Assembly: GCF_027942865.1 (NCBI RefSeq)
Contig: NC_134507.1
Location: 32,346,447 to 32,410,446, forward strand
Direction: 5' to 3'
Origin: Odontesthes bonariensis
Taxonomy: Eukaryota > Chordata > Actinopteri > Atheriniformes > Atherinopsidae
Length of the DNA stretch: 64,000 nucleotides
How positions within the stretch are numbered: position 1 is the first letter of the stretch; each line of letters starts with the position of its first letter. Position numbers and translations under genes: made by a program. Below are positions 34,960 through 45,115 of this stretch, in pieces. Below the pieces are notes generated by a model that was not told where the DNA came from, did not search any database, and worked only from the letters and a program-made list of their open reading frames with translations.

Positions 34960-35263
34960 GAGTATTTGACACTGCGGGAGCAGTGCATCAGGCTAGTTGG
35001 CATAGCCACCTTCCCCACGGTGAGCTTTGCTTGGTTGAGACGCTGGCTCCTCGGCCGACCAGGTAGGAACAATCGGGCCCTATTCAATGGCTGCTTTGTC
35101 TTTTACTCTGTGCAAAAGACTAGGGGTCTTGAGGCTTTGTTCTGACCGCTCATTGGGTGTAGAGGTTTTTTTCAAGCAATTCTCCCAGTCGGCCCAATCC
35201 CAGAGCCATCTCAAAGTGGAGTTCACTTTCACTCTCTTTTCGCAGACTAAAAGCCAGAGTTTT

Positions 35264-35341
35264 ATCTCAGAAGCTAAGCAGAGTCGGGCCTGGTTAGTAC
35301 TTGGATGGGGAGACCGCCTGGGAATACCAGGTGCTGTAAGC
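35264..35341 (+). pseudogene. Partial 5S rRNA, unit 21
   Basis: Same partial copy as in unit 1. Confidence 0.86.
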
Positions 35342-35573
35342 CTTTTGGCTTCTCCAGGCGCATGCAGTTTGACTGCGTCAAATGCAAAGGCAGTCCCTGT
35401 TTGACTTTTTGGAACTGCTCCTTTGTCAGGACAAAGTTAAATGTATGAGGATCAAAGGCAACCATGACCTGGGACACCTTAGCAGATCCAGGATCAGCAA
35501 GATGGATCACAGGGTGATCAACAGATGTTTCAACAAAAGACATGCAGAGAGAAGAGAAGAGAAGAGAGAAAAA

Positions 35574-35692
35574 TGCTTACAGCACCTGGTATTCCCAAGC
35601 GGTCTCCCATCCAAGTACTAACCAGGCCCGACCCTGCTTGGCTTCCGAGTTCGGACGAGATCGGGTGTGTTCAGGGCGGTGTGGCCGTAAGC
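35574..35692 (-). rRNA. rn5s: 5S rRNA, unit 21 (5' variant)
   Basis: Full-length copy reading GAACACACCCGATC instead of GAACACGCCCGATC. Unit 24 carries the same change together with the same flanking change (ATAGGTACTGG). Confidence 0.95.
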
Positions 35693-36059
35693 CACAGTCC
35701 CCGTGACAAATATGTGTTACATAGGTACTGGAACCATACGTTGCCCCTATTTTACCAGAGAGTTGGCTTGAGAGGCTGATGTTGAGCCTGCACGTCGACT
35801 TCCCTGATGTGATTGTTCTCTGCAGCTGAAAATGGGACTCTCAGATAACTTAGTGTGTGTCTGTCAAGCTCCTCTGTTCTCTGTGTGTAGTTTGGTGTTC
35901 ATGGTCATACAGAGAAACCAGGGAAGCTCAATCCCACGACGTGCTCATAAACTGCGTCTTTTCTAAAGATTATAGTTCCATTTTAGAAGTCAGAATACAA
36001 TGGCTCCCTGAAACTACCACCATGTACCGCTGGTTTTGTTATTTCACAAGAGTTGGGAA

Positions 36060-36247
36060 GAGTGCACCGTTCCCGGCGGCACTGCAGTACCGGGTCGATG
36101 CGTGGAGTGAGCGGAGCAAGCCCCTTTTTCAACCCCTGTGCCTAAAAATCCATTTAATATGTAGTCCTCATATAGAGGACGTATCAGATATTAAACTGAT
36201 AAGAACAGATACTACACTTGATCTTAGCCAAAAGGCCGAGAAGCGAT
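36060..36247 (-). ncRNA. U2: U2 snRNA, unit 22
   Basis: Full-length copy with the CCGCTCACTCC variant. Confidence 0.95.
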
Positions 36248-36545
36248 AACCCTCCACTGTTTCACGTCCGAGAGCCCTTCCTGGCACAATGCGCACTTGT
36301 GGCGGTGCTCTTTTGTTGCCTACAAAGCGTCACTTTGCACCTCCGCCCACCCGCTGCAGTGAGCACTCTTCAGCCGTTTCAGATGGTACAACTTTGCACT
36401 CCCGCCCGCTCCACTGAGCACCGTTCAAACAACAACAATTTAGCGCTCCAGGCTTTGAACATGGGCACGGTCTCAAGAAATAAGGTGACTCTACTCCGAG
36501 AAGTCACTTGGCACAGCAAGAAGATTTCCTTTGCACAGACAGAAT

Positions 36546-36665
36546 GGGCTTCACCCGCAAAGGTAAAGCCTTCCAAAAATAGAAACAACTCATTAATGCT
36601 GCTCTCCACGGAAGTCTTTAGTAAAAGGCGAAAGACTTGTACGTTATGAAGAGAAACCAGAGTAC
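36546..36665 (-). ncRNA. U5: U5 snRNA, unit 22
   Basis: Full-length copy. Confidence 0.91.
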
Positions 36666-36969
36666 GAGTATTTGACACTGCGGGAGCAGTGCATCAGGCT
36701 AGTTGGCATAGCCACCTTCCCCACGGTGAGCTTTGCTTGGTTGAGACGCTGGCTCCTCGGCCGACCAGGTAGGAACAATCGGGCCCTATTCAATGGCTGC
36801 TTTGTCTTTTACTCTGTGCAAAAGACTAGGGGTCTTGAGGCTTTGTTCTGACCGCTCATTGGGTGTAGAGGTTTTTTTCAAGCAATTCTCCCAGTCGGCC
36901 CAATCCCAGAGCCATCTCAAAGTGGAGTTCACTTTCACTCTCTTTTCGCAGACTAAAAGCCAGAGTTTT

Positions 36970-37047
36970 ATCTCAGAAGCTAAGCAGAGTCGGGCCTGGT
37001 TAGTACTTGGATGGGGAGACCGCCTGGGAATACCAGGTGCTGTAAGC
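36970..37047 (+). pseudogene. Partial 5S rRNA, unit 22
   Basis: Same partial copy as in unit 1. Confidence 0.86.
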
Positions 37048-37279
37048 CTTTTGGCTTCTCCAGGCGCATGCAGTTTGACTGCGTCAAATGCAAAGGCAGT
37101 CCCTGTTTGACTTTTTGGAACTGCTCCTTTGTCAGGACAAAGTTAAATGTATGAGGATCAAAGGCAACCATGACCTGGGACACCTTAGCAGATCCAGGAT
37201 CAGCAAGATGGATCACAGGGTGATCAACAGATGTTTCAACAAAAGACATGCAGAGAGAAGAGAAGAGAAGAGAGAAAAA

Positions 37280-37398
37280 TGCTTACAGCACCTGGTATTC
37301 CCAAGCGGTCTCCCATCCAAGTACTAACCAGGCCCGACCCTGCTTGGCTTCCGAGTTCGGACGAGATCGGGCGTGTTCAGGGCGGTGTGGCCGTAAGC
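37280..37398 (-). rRNA. rn5s: 5S rRNA, unit 22
   Basis: Full-length copy. Confidence 0.96.
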
Positions 37399-37765
37399 CA
37401 CAGTCCCCGTGACAAATATGTGTTACATAGGTGCTGGAACCATACGTTGCCCCTATTTTACCAGAGAGTTGGCTTGAGAGGCTGATGTTGAGCCTGCACG
37501 TCGACTTCCCTGATGTGATTGTTCTCTGCAGCTGAAAATGGGACTCTCAGATAACTTAGTATGTGTCTGTCAAGCTCCTCTGTTCTCTGTGTGTAGTTTG
37601 GTGTTCATGGTCATACAGAGAAACCAGGGAAGCTCAATCCCACGACGTGCTCATAAACTGCGTCTTTTCTAAAGATTATAGTTCCATTTTAGAAGTCAGA
37701 ATACAATGGCTCCCTGAAACTACCACCATGTACCGCTGGTTTTGTTATTTCACAAGAGTTGGGAA

Positions 37766-37953
37766 GAGTGCACCGTTCCCGGCGGCACTGCAGTACCGGG
37801 TCGATGCGTGGAGTGAACGGAGCAAGCCCCTTTTTCAACCCCTGTGCCTAAAAATCCATTTAATATGTAGTCCTCATATAGAGGACGTATCAGATATTAA
37901 ACTGATAAGAACAGATACTACACTTGATCTTAGCCAAAAGGCCGAGAAGCGAT
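37766..37953 (-). ncRNA. U2: U2 snRNA, unit 23
   Basis: Full-length copy with the GAGCGCCC upstream variant. Confidence 0.95.
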
Positions 37954-38251
37954 AACCCTCCACTGTTTCACGTCCGAGCGCCCTTCCTGGCACAATGCGC
38001 ACTTGTGGCGGTGCTCTTTTTTTGCCTACAAAGCGTCACTTTGCACCTCCGCCCACCCGCTGCAGTGAGCACTCTTCAGCCGTTTCAGATGGTACAACTT
38101 TGCACTCCCGCCCGCTCCACTGAGCACCGTTCAAACAACAACAATTTAGCGCTCCAGGCTTTGAACATGGGCACGGTCTCAAGAAATAAGGTGACTCTAC
38201 TCCGAGAAGTCACTTGGCACAGCAAGAAGATTTCCTTTGCACAGACAGAAT

Positions 38252-38371
38252 GGGCTTCACCCGCAAAGGTAAAGCCTTCCAAAAATAGAAACAACTCATT
38301 AATGCTGCTCTCCACGGAAGTCTTTAGTAAAAGGCGAAAGACTTGTACGTTATGAAGAGAAACCAGAGTAC
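38252..38371 (-). ncRNA. U5: U5 snRNA, unit 23
   Basis: Full-length copy. Confidence 0.91.
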
Positions 38372-38675
38372 GAGTATTTGACACTGCGGGAGCAGTGCAT
38401 CAGGCTAGTTGGCATAGCCACCTTCCCCACGGTGAGCTTTGCTTGGTTGAGACGCTGGCTCCTCGGCCGACCAGGTAGGAACAATCGGGCCCTATTCAAT
38501 GGCTGCTTTGTCTTTTACTCTGTGCAAAAGACTAGGGGTCTTGAGGCTTTGTTCTGACCGCTCATTGGGTGTAGAGGTTTTTTTCAAGCAATTCTCCCAG
38601 TCGGCCCAATCCCAGAGCCATCTCAAAGTGGAGTTCACTTTCACTCTCTTTTCGCAGACTAAAAGCCAGAGTTTT

Positions 38676-38753
38676 ATCTCAGAAGCTAAGCAGAGTCGGG
38701 CCTGGTTAGTACTTGGATGGGGAGACCGCCTGGGAATACCAGGTGCTGTAAGC
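38676..38753 (+). pseudogene. Partial 5S rRNA, unit 23
   Basis: Same partial copy as in unit 1. Confidence 0.86.
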
Positions 38754-38985
38754 CTTTTGGCTTCTCCAGGCGCATGCAGTTTGACTGCGTCAAATGCAAA
38801 GGCAGTCCCTGTTTGACTTTTTGGAACTGCTCCTTTGTCAGGACAAAGTTAAATGTATGAGGATCAAAGGCAACCATGACCTGGGACACCTTAGCAGATC
38901 CAGGATCAGCAAGATGGATCACAGGGTGATCAACAGATGTTTCAACAAAAGACATGCAGAGAGAAGAGAAGAGAAGAGAGAAAAA

Positions 38986-39104
38986 TGCTTACAGCACCTG
39001 GTATTCCCAAGCGGTCTCCCATCCAAGTACTAACCAGGCCCGACCCTGCTTGGCTTCCGAGTTCGGACGAGATCGGGCGTGTTCAGGGCGGTGTGGCCGT
39101 AAGC
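38986..39104 (-). rRNA. rn5s: 5S rRNA, unit 23
   Basis: Full-length copy. Confidence 0.96.
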
Positions 39105-39471
39105 CACAGTCCCCGTGACAAATATGTGTTACATAGGTGCTGGAACCATACGTTGCCCCTATTTTACCAGAGAGTTGGCTTGAGAGGCTGATGTTGAGCC
39201 TGCACGTCGACTTCCCTGATGTGATTGTTCTCTGCAGCTGAAAATGGGACTCTCAGATAACTTAGTGTGTGTCTGTCAAGCTCCTCTGTTCTCTGTGTGT
39301 AGTTTGGTGTTCATGGTCATACAGAGAAACCAGGGAAGCTCAATCCCACGACGTGCTCATAAACTGCGTCTTTTCTAAAGATTATAGTTCCATTTTAGAA
39401 GTCAGAATACAATGGCTCCCTGAAACTACCACCATGTACCGCTGGTTTTGTTATTTCACAAGAGTTGGGAA

Positions 39472-39659
39472 GAGTGCACCGTTCCCGGCGGCACTGCAGT
39501 ACCGGGTCGATGCGTGGAGTGAACGGAGCAAGCCCCTTTTTCAACCCCTGTGCCTAAAAATCCATTTAATATGTAGTCCTCATATAGAGGACGTATCAGA
39601 TATTAAACTGATAAGAACAGATACTACACTTGATCTTAGCCAAAAGGCCGAGAAGCGAT
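39472..39659 (-). ncRNA. U2: U2 snRNA, unit 24
   Basis: Full-length copy with the GAGCGCCC upstream variant. Confidence 0.95.
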
Positions 39660-39957
39660 AACCCTCCACTGTTTCACGTCCGAGCGCCCTTCCTGGCACA
39701 ATGCGCACTTGTGGCGGTGCTCTTTTTTTGCCTACAAAGCGTCACTTTGCACCTCCGCCCACCCGCTGCAGTGAGCACTCTTCAGCCGTTTCAGATGGTA
39801 CAACTTTGCACTCCCGCCCGCTCCACTGAGCACCGTTCAAACAACAACAATTTAGCGCTCCAGGCTTTGAACATGGGCACGGTCTCAAGAAATAAGGTGA
39901 CTCTACTCCGAGAAGTCACTTGGCACAGCAAGAAGATTTCCTTTGCACAGACAGAAT

Positions 39958-40077
39958 GGGCTTCACCCGCAAAGGTAAAGCCTTCCAAAAATAGAAACAA
40001 CTCATTAATGCTGCTCTCCACGGAAGTCTTTAGTAAAAGGCGAAAGACTTGTACGTTATGAAGAGAAACCAGAGTAC
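39958..40077 (-). ncRNA. U5: U5 snRNA, unit 24
   Basis: Full-length copy. Confidence 0.91.
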
Positions 40078-40381
40078 GAGTATTTGACACTGCGGGAGCA
40101 GTGCATCAGGCTAGTTGGCATAGCCACCTTCCCCACGGTGAGCTTTGCTTGGTTGAGACGCTGGCTCCTCGGCCGACCAGGTAGGAACAATCGGGCCCTA
40201 TTCAATGGCTGCTTTGTCTTTTACTCTGTGCAAAAGACTAGGGGTCTTGAGGCTTTGTTCTGACCGCTCATTGGGTGTAGAGGTTTTTTTCAAGCAATTC
40301 TCCCAGTCGGCCCAATCCCAGAGCCATCTCAAAGTGGAGTTCACTTTCACTCTCTTTTCGCAGACTAAAAGCCAGAGTTTT

Positions 40382-40459
40382 ATCTCAGAAGCTAAGCAGA
40401 GTCGGGCCTGGTTAGTACTTGGATGGGGAGACCGCCTGGGAATACCAGGTGCTGTAAGC
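40382..40459 (+). pseudogene. Partial 5S rRNA, unit 24
   Basis: Same partial copy as in unit 1. Confidence 0.86.
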
Positions 40460-40691
40460 CTTTTGGCTTCTCCAGGCGCATGCAGTTTGACTGCGTCAAA
40501 TGCAAAGGCAGTCCCTGTTTGACTTTTTGGAACTGCTCCTTTGTCAGGACAAAGTTAAATGTATGAGGATCAAAGGCAACCATGACCTGGGACACCTTAG
40601 CAGATCCAGGATCAGCAAGATGGATCACAGGGTGATCAACAGATGTTTCAACAAAAGACATGCAGAGAGAAGAGAAGAGAAGAGAGAAAAA

Positions 40692-40810
40692 TGCTTACAG
40701 CACCTGGTATTCCCAAGCGGTCTCCCATCCAAGTACTAACCAGGCCCGACCCTGCTTGGCTTCCGAGTTCGGACGAGATCGGGTGTGTTCAGGGCGGTGT
40801 GGCCGTAAGC
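40692..40810 (-). rRNA. rn5s: 5S rRNA, unit 24 (5' variant)
   Basis: Full-length copy with the GAACACACCC variant of unit 21. Confidence 0.95.
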
Positions 40811-41177
40811 CACAGTCCCCGTGACAAATATGTGTTACATAGGTACTGGAACCATACGTTGCCCCTATTTTACCAGAGAGTTGGCTTGAGAGGCTGATGT
40901 TGAGCCTGCACGTCGACTTCCCTGATGTGATTGTTCTCTGCAGCTGAAAATGGGACTCTCAGATAACTTAGTGTGTGTCTGTCAAGCTCCTCTGTTCTCT
41001 GTGTGTAGTTTGGTGTTCATGGTCATACAGAGAAACCAGGGAAGCTCAATCCCACGACGTGCTCATAAACTGCGTCTTTTCTAAAGATTATAGTTCCATT
41101 TTAGAAGTCAGAATACAATGGCTCCCTGAAACTACCACCATGTACCGCTGGTTTTGTTATTTCACAAGAGTTGGGAA

Positions 41178-41365
41178 GAGTGCACCGTTCCCGGCGGCAC
41201 TGCAGTACCGGGTCGATGCGTGGAGTGAACGGAGCAAGCCCCTTTTTCAACCCCTGTGCCTAAAAATCCATTTAATATGTAGTCCTCATATAGAGGACGT
41301 ATCAGATATTAAACTGATAAGAACAGATACTACACTTGATCTTAGCCAAAAGGCCGAGAAGCGAT
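41178..41365 (-). ncRNA. U2: U2 snRNA, unit 25
   Basis: Full-length 188-nt copy. Confidence 0.95.
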
Positions 41366-41663
41366 AACCCTCCACTGTTTCACGTCCGAGAGCCCTTCCT
41401 GGCACAATGCGCACTTGTGGCGGTGCTCTTTTTTTGCCTACAAAGCGTCACTTTGCACCTCCGCCCACCCGCTGCAGTGAGCACTCTTCAGCCGTTTCAG
41501 ATGGTACAACTTTGCACTCCCGCCCGCTCCACTGAGCACCGTTCAAACAACAACAATTTAGCGCTCCAGGCTTTGAACATGGGCACGGTCTCAAGAAATA
41601 AGGTGACTCTACTCCGAGAAGTCACTTGGCACAGCAAGAAGATTTCCTTTGCACAGACAGAAT

Positions 41664-41783
41664 GGGCTTCACCCGCAAAGGTAAAGCCTTCCAAAAATAG
41701 AAACAACTCATTAATGCTGCTCTCCACGGAAGTCTTTAGTAAAAGGCGAAAGACTTGTACGTTATGAAGAGAAACCAGAGTAC
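41664..41783 (-). ncRNA. U5: U5 snRNA, unit 25
   Basis: Full-length copy. Confidence 0.91.
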
Positions 41784-42087
41784 GAGTATTTGACACTGCG
41801 GGAGCAGTGCATCAGGCTAGTTGGCATAGCCACCTTCCCCACGGTGAGCTTTGCTTGGTTGAGACGCTGGCTCCTCGGCCGACCAGGTAGGAACAATCGG
41901 GCCCTATTCAATGGCTGCTTTGTCTTTTACTCTGTGCAAAAGACTAGGGGTCTTGAGGCTTTGTTCTGACCGCTCATTGGGTGTAGAGGTTTTTTTCAAG
42001 CAATTCTCCCAGTCGGCCCAATCCCAGAGCCATCTCAAAGTGGAGTTCACTTTCACTCTCTTTTCGCAGACTAAAAGCCAGAGTTTT

Positions 42088-42165
42088 ATCTCAGAAGCTA
42101 AGCAGAGTCGGGCCTGGTTAGTACTTGGATGGGGAGACCGCCTGGGAATACCAGGTGCTGTAAGC
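42088..42165 (+). pseudogene. Partial 5S rRNA, unit 25
   Basis: Same partial copy as in unit 1. Confidence 0.86.
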
Positions 42166-42397
42166 CTTTTGGCTTCTCCAGGCGCATGCAGTTTGACTGC
42201 GTCAAATGCAAAGGCAGTCCCTGTTTGACTTTTTGGAACTGCTCCTTTGTCAGGACAAAGTTAAATGTATGAGGATCAAAGGCAACCATGACCTGGGACA
42301 CCTTAGCAGATCCAGGATCAGCAAGATGGATCACAGGGTGATCAACAGATGTTTCAACAAAAGACATGCAGAGAGAAGAGAAGACAAGAGAGAAAAA

Positions 42398-42516
42398 TGC
42401 TTACAGCACCTGGTATTCCCAAGCGGTCTCCCATCCAAGTACTAACCAGGCCCGACCCTGCTTGGCTTCCGAGTTCGGACGAGATCGGGCGTGTTCAGGG
42501 CGGTGTGGCCGTAAGC
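42398..42516 (-). rRNA. rn5s: 5S rRNA, unit 25
   Basis: Full-length copy. Confidence 0.96.
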
Positions 42517-42883
42517 CACAGTCCCCGTGACAAATATGTGTTACATAGGTGCTGGAACCATACGTTGCCCCTATTTTACCAGAGAGTTGGCTTGAGAGGC
42601 TGATGTTGAGCCTGCACGTCGACTTCCCTGATGTGATTGTTCTCTGCAGCTGAAAATGGGACTCTCAGATAACTTAGTGTGTGTCTGTCAAGCTCCTCTG
42701 TTCTCTGTGTGTAGTTTGGTGTTCATGGTCATACAGAGAAACCAGGGAAGCTCAATCCCACGACGTGCTCATAAACTGCGTCTTTTCTAAAGATTATAGT
42801 TCCATTTTAGAAGTCAGAATACAATGGCTCCCTGAAACTACCACCATGTACCGCTGGTTTTGTTATTTCCCAAGAGTTGGGAA

Positions 42884-43071
42884 GAGTGCACCGTTCCCGG
42901 CGGCACTGCAGTACCGGGTCGATGCGTGGAGTGAACGGAGCAAGCCCCTTTTTCAACCCCTGTGCCTAAAAATCCATTTAATACGTAGTCCTCATATAGA
43001 GGACGTATCAGATATTAAACTGATAAGAACAGATACTACACTTGATCTTAGCCAAAAGGCCGAGAAGCGAT
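42884..43071 (-). ncRNA. U2: U2 snRNA, unit 26
   Basis: Full-length copy with the ACTACGTATT variant. Confidence 0.95.
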
Positions 43072-43369
43072 AACCCTCCACTGTTTCACGTCCGAGAGCC
43101 CTTCCTGGCACAATGCGCACTTGTGGCGGTGCTCTTTTGTTGCCTACAAAGCGTCACTTTGCACCTCCGCCCACCCGCTGCAGTGAGCACTCTTCAGCCG
43201 TTTCAGATGGTACAACTTTGCACTCCCGCCCGCTCCACTGAGCACCGTTCAAACAACAACAATTTAGCGCTCCAGGCTTTGAACATGGGCACGGTCTCAA
43301 GAAATAAGGTGACTCTACTCCGAGAAGTCACTTGGCACAGCAAGAAGATTTCCTTTGCACAGACAGAAT

Positions 43370-43489
43370 GGGCTTCACCCGCAAAGGTAAAGCCTTCCAA
43401 AAATAGAAACAACTCATTAATGCTGCTCTCCACGGAAGTCTTTAGTAAAAGGCGAAAGACTTGTACGTTATGAAGAGAAACCAGAGTAC
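43370..43489 (-). ncRNA. U5: U5 snRNA, unit 26
   Basis: Full-length copy. Confidence 0.91.
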
Positions 43490-43793
43490 GAGTATTTGAC
43501 ACTGCGGGAGCAGTGCATCAGGCTAGTTGGCATAGCCACCTTCCCCACGGTGAGCTTTGCTTGGTTGAGACGCTGGCTCCTCGGCCGACCAGGTAGGAAC
43601 AATCGGGCCCTATTCAATGGCTGCTTTGTCTTTTACTCTGTGCAAAAGACTAGGGGTCTTGAGGCTTTGTTCTGACCGCTCATTGGGTGTAGAGGTTTTT
43701 TTCAAGCAATTCTCCCAGTCGGCCCAATCCCAGAGCCATCTCAAAGTGGAGTTCACTTTCACTCTCTTTTCGCAGACTAAAAGCCAGAGTTTT

Positions 43794-43871
43794 ATCTCAG
43801 AAGCTAAGCAGAGTCGGGCCTGGTTAGTACTTGGATGGGGAGACCGCCTGGGAATACCAGGTGCTGTAAGC
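43794..43871 (+). pseudogene. Partial 5S rRNA, unit 26
   Basis: Same partial copy as in unit 1. Confidence 0.86.
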
Positions 43872-44103
43872 CTTTTGGCTTCTCCAGGCGCATGCAGTTT
43901 GACTGCGTCAAATGCAAAGGCAGTCCCTGTTTGACTTTTTGGAACTGCTCCTTTGTCAGGACAAAGTTAAATGTATGAGGATCAAAGGCAACCATGACCT
44001 GGGACACCTTAGCAGATCCAGGATCAGCAAGATGGATCACAGGGTGATCAACAGATGTTTCAACAAAAGACATGCAGAGAGAAGAGAAGACAAGAGAGAA
44101 AAA

Positions 44104-44222
44104 TGCTTACAGCACCTGGTATTCCCAAGCGGTCTCCCATCCAAGTACTAACCAGGCCCGACCCTGCTTGGCTTCCGAGTTCGGACGAGATCGGGCGTGT
44201 TCAGGGCGGTGTGGCCGTAAGC
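44104..44222 (-). rRNA. rn5s: 5S rRNA, unit 26 (last 5S of the array)
   Basis: Full-length copy. It is the last 5S gene before the LINE; the edge unit beyond the LINE has none. Confidence 0.96.
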
Positions 44223-44589
44223 CACAGTCCCCGTGACAAATATGTGTTACATAGGTGCTGGAACCATACGTTGCCCCTATTTTACCAGAGAGTTGGCTTG
44301 AGAGGCTGATGTTGAGCCTGCACGTCGACTTCCCTGATGTGATTGTTCTCTGCAGCTGAAAATGGGACTCTCAGATAACTTAGTGTGTGTCTGTCAAGCT
44401 CCTCTGTTCTCTGTGTGTAGTTTGGTGTTCATGGTCATACAGAGAAACCAGGGAAGCTCAATCCCACGACGTGCTCATAAACTGCGTCTTTTCTAAAGAT
44501 TATAGTTCCATTTTAGAAGTCAGAATACAATGGCTCCCTGAAACTACCACCATGTACCGCTGGTTTTGTTATTTCACAAGAGTTGGGAA

Positions 44590-44740
44590 GAGTGCACCGT
44601 TCCCGGCGGCACTGCAGTACCGGGTCGATGCGTGGAGTGAACGGAGCAAGCCCCTTTTTCAACCCCTGTGCCTAAAAATCCATTTAATATGTAGTCCTCA
44701 TATAGAGGACGTATCAGATATTAAACTGATAAGAACAGAT
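44590..44740 (-). pseudogene. U2: U2 snRNA 3' part (nt 38-188), unit 27, split by a LINE
   Basis: The 3' 151 nt of U2 stop at ATCTGTTCTTATC in the sense direction, where LINE sequence begins. The matching 5' 26 nt lie at 50359-50384. Eleven nucleotides (TCAAGTGTAGT, U2 nt 27-37) are absent from both sides. They include most of the branch-site recognition sequence, so this copy cannot function as U2. Confidence 0.93.
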
Positions 44741-45115
44741 TTTTTCTTTTGAAAAAATTTATTGACACTAATACATCACATTTTCATAAAAACTTCATAT
44801 TTAAGACATATGTTTTACCCATGAATAAAACATCAATAAATAAGTGTAATCTGTATAACCACATTTAAAAGAACAATAAAACAAGTTTTTCGTGGGATAT
44901 TACAGATAAAGTCAATGTCGTCTAAGGTAGAAGCTACATGTGAAGTAGTTCTCATACGAGTAGCAGTTTGTATTGAGTTTCTTTAAAAAGGAGTGCATTA
45001 GTTAAAATGCTCTCTTCCAAGTCCATTTTTTGTGCAGGGGCGCAGTGAGTCCCTACCCAGGGAAACTCATTTCGCTCCCCCAAACAGTAGGTCTCTCGGG
45101 ATCCTGTCGTGGTGC

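Larger units (their letters stand above)
1..44740. repeat. Tandem array of 1706-bp units, each with 5S rRNA, U5 and U2 snRNA genes
   Basis: Twenty-six complete units begin at 1, 1707, 3413, 5119, 6825, 8531, 10237, 11943, 13649, 15354, 17059, 18765, 20471, 22176, 23881, 25576, 27282, 28982, 30682, 32388, 34094, 35800, 37506, 39212, 40918 and 42624. A 27th begins at 44330 and is cut at 44740. Most units are 1706 bp; units 9, 10, 13 and 14 are 1705, unit 15 is 1695, and units 17 and 18 are 1700. Within a unit the order on the plus-strand map is spacer, U2 (minus), U2 upstream region, U5 (minus), spacer, partial 5S (plus), spacer, full 5S (minus). The units are nearly identical, which fits concerted evolution of a multicopy RNA locus. 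Linkage of 5S rDNA to snRNA genes has been reported in some fish. The left end of the array is outside the window. Confidence 0.97.

Noticed and set aside
1-44740. CRISPR-like or bacterial repeat array
   Set aside because: The 1.7-kb unit contains vertebrate RNA genes; there are no short repeats with unique spacers.
58-44752. Repeated open frames of 79-143 codons on both strands throughout the array
   Set aside because: They overlap U2, U5, 5S and their promoters, recur with every unit, and have no recognisable protein features. Openness follows from the sequence of the RNA genes.
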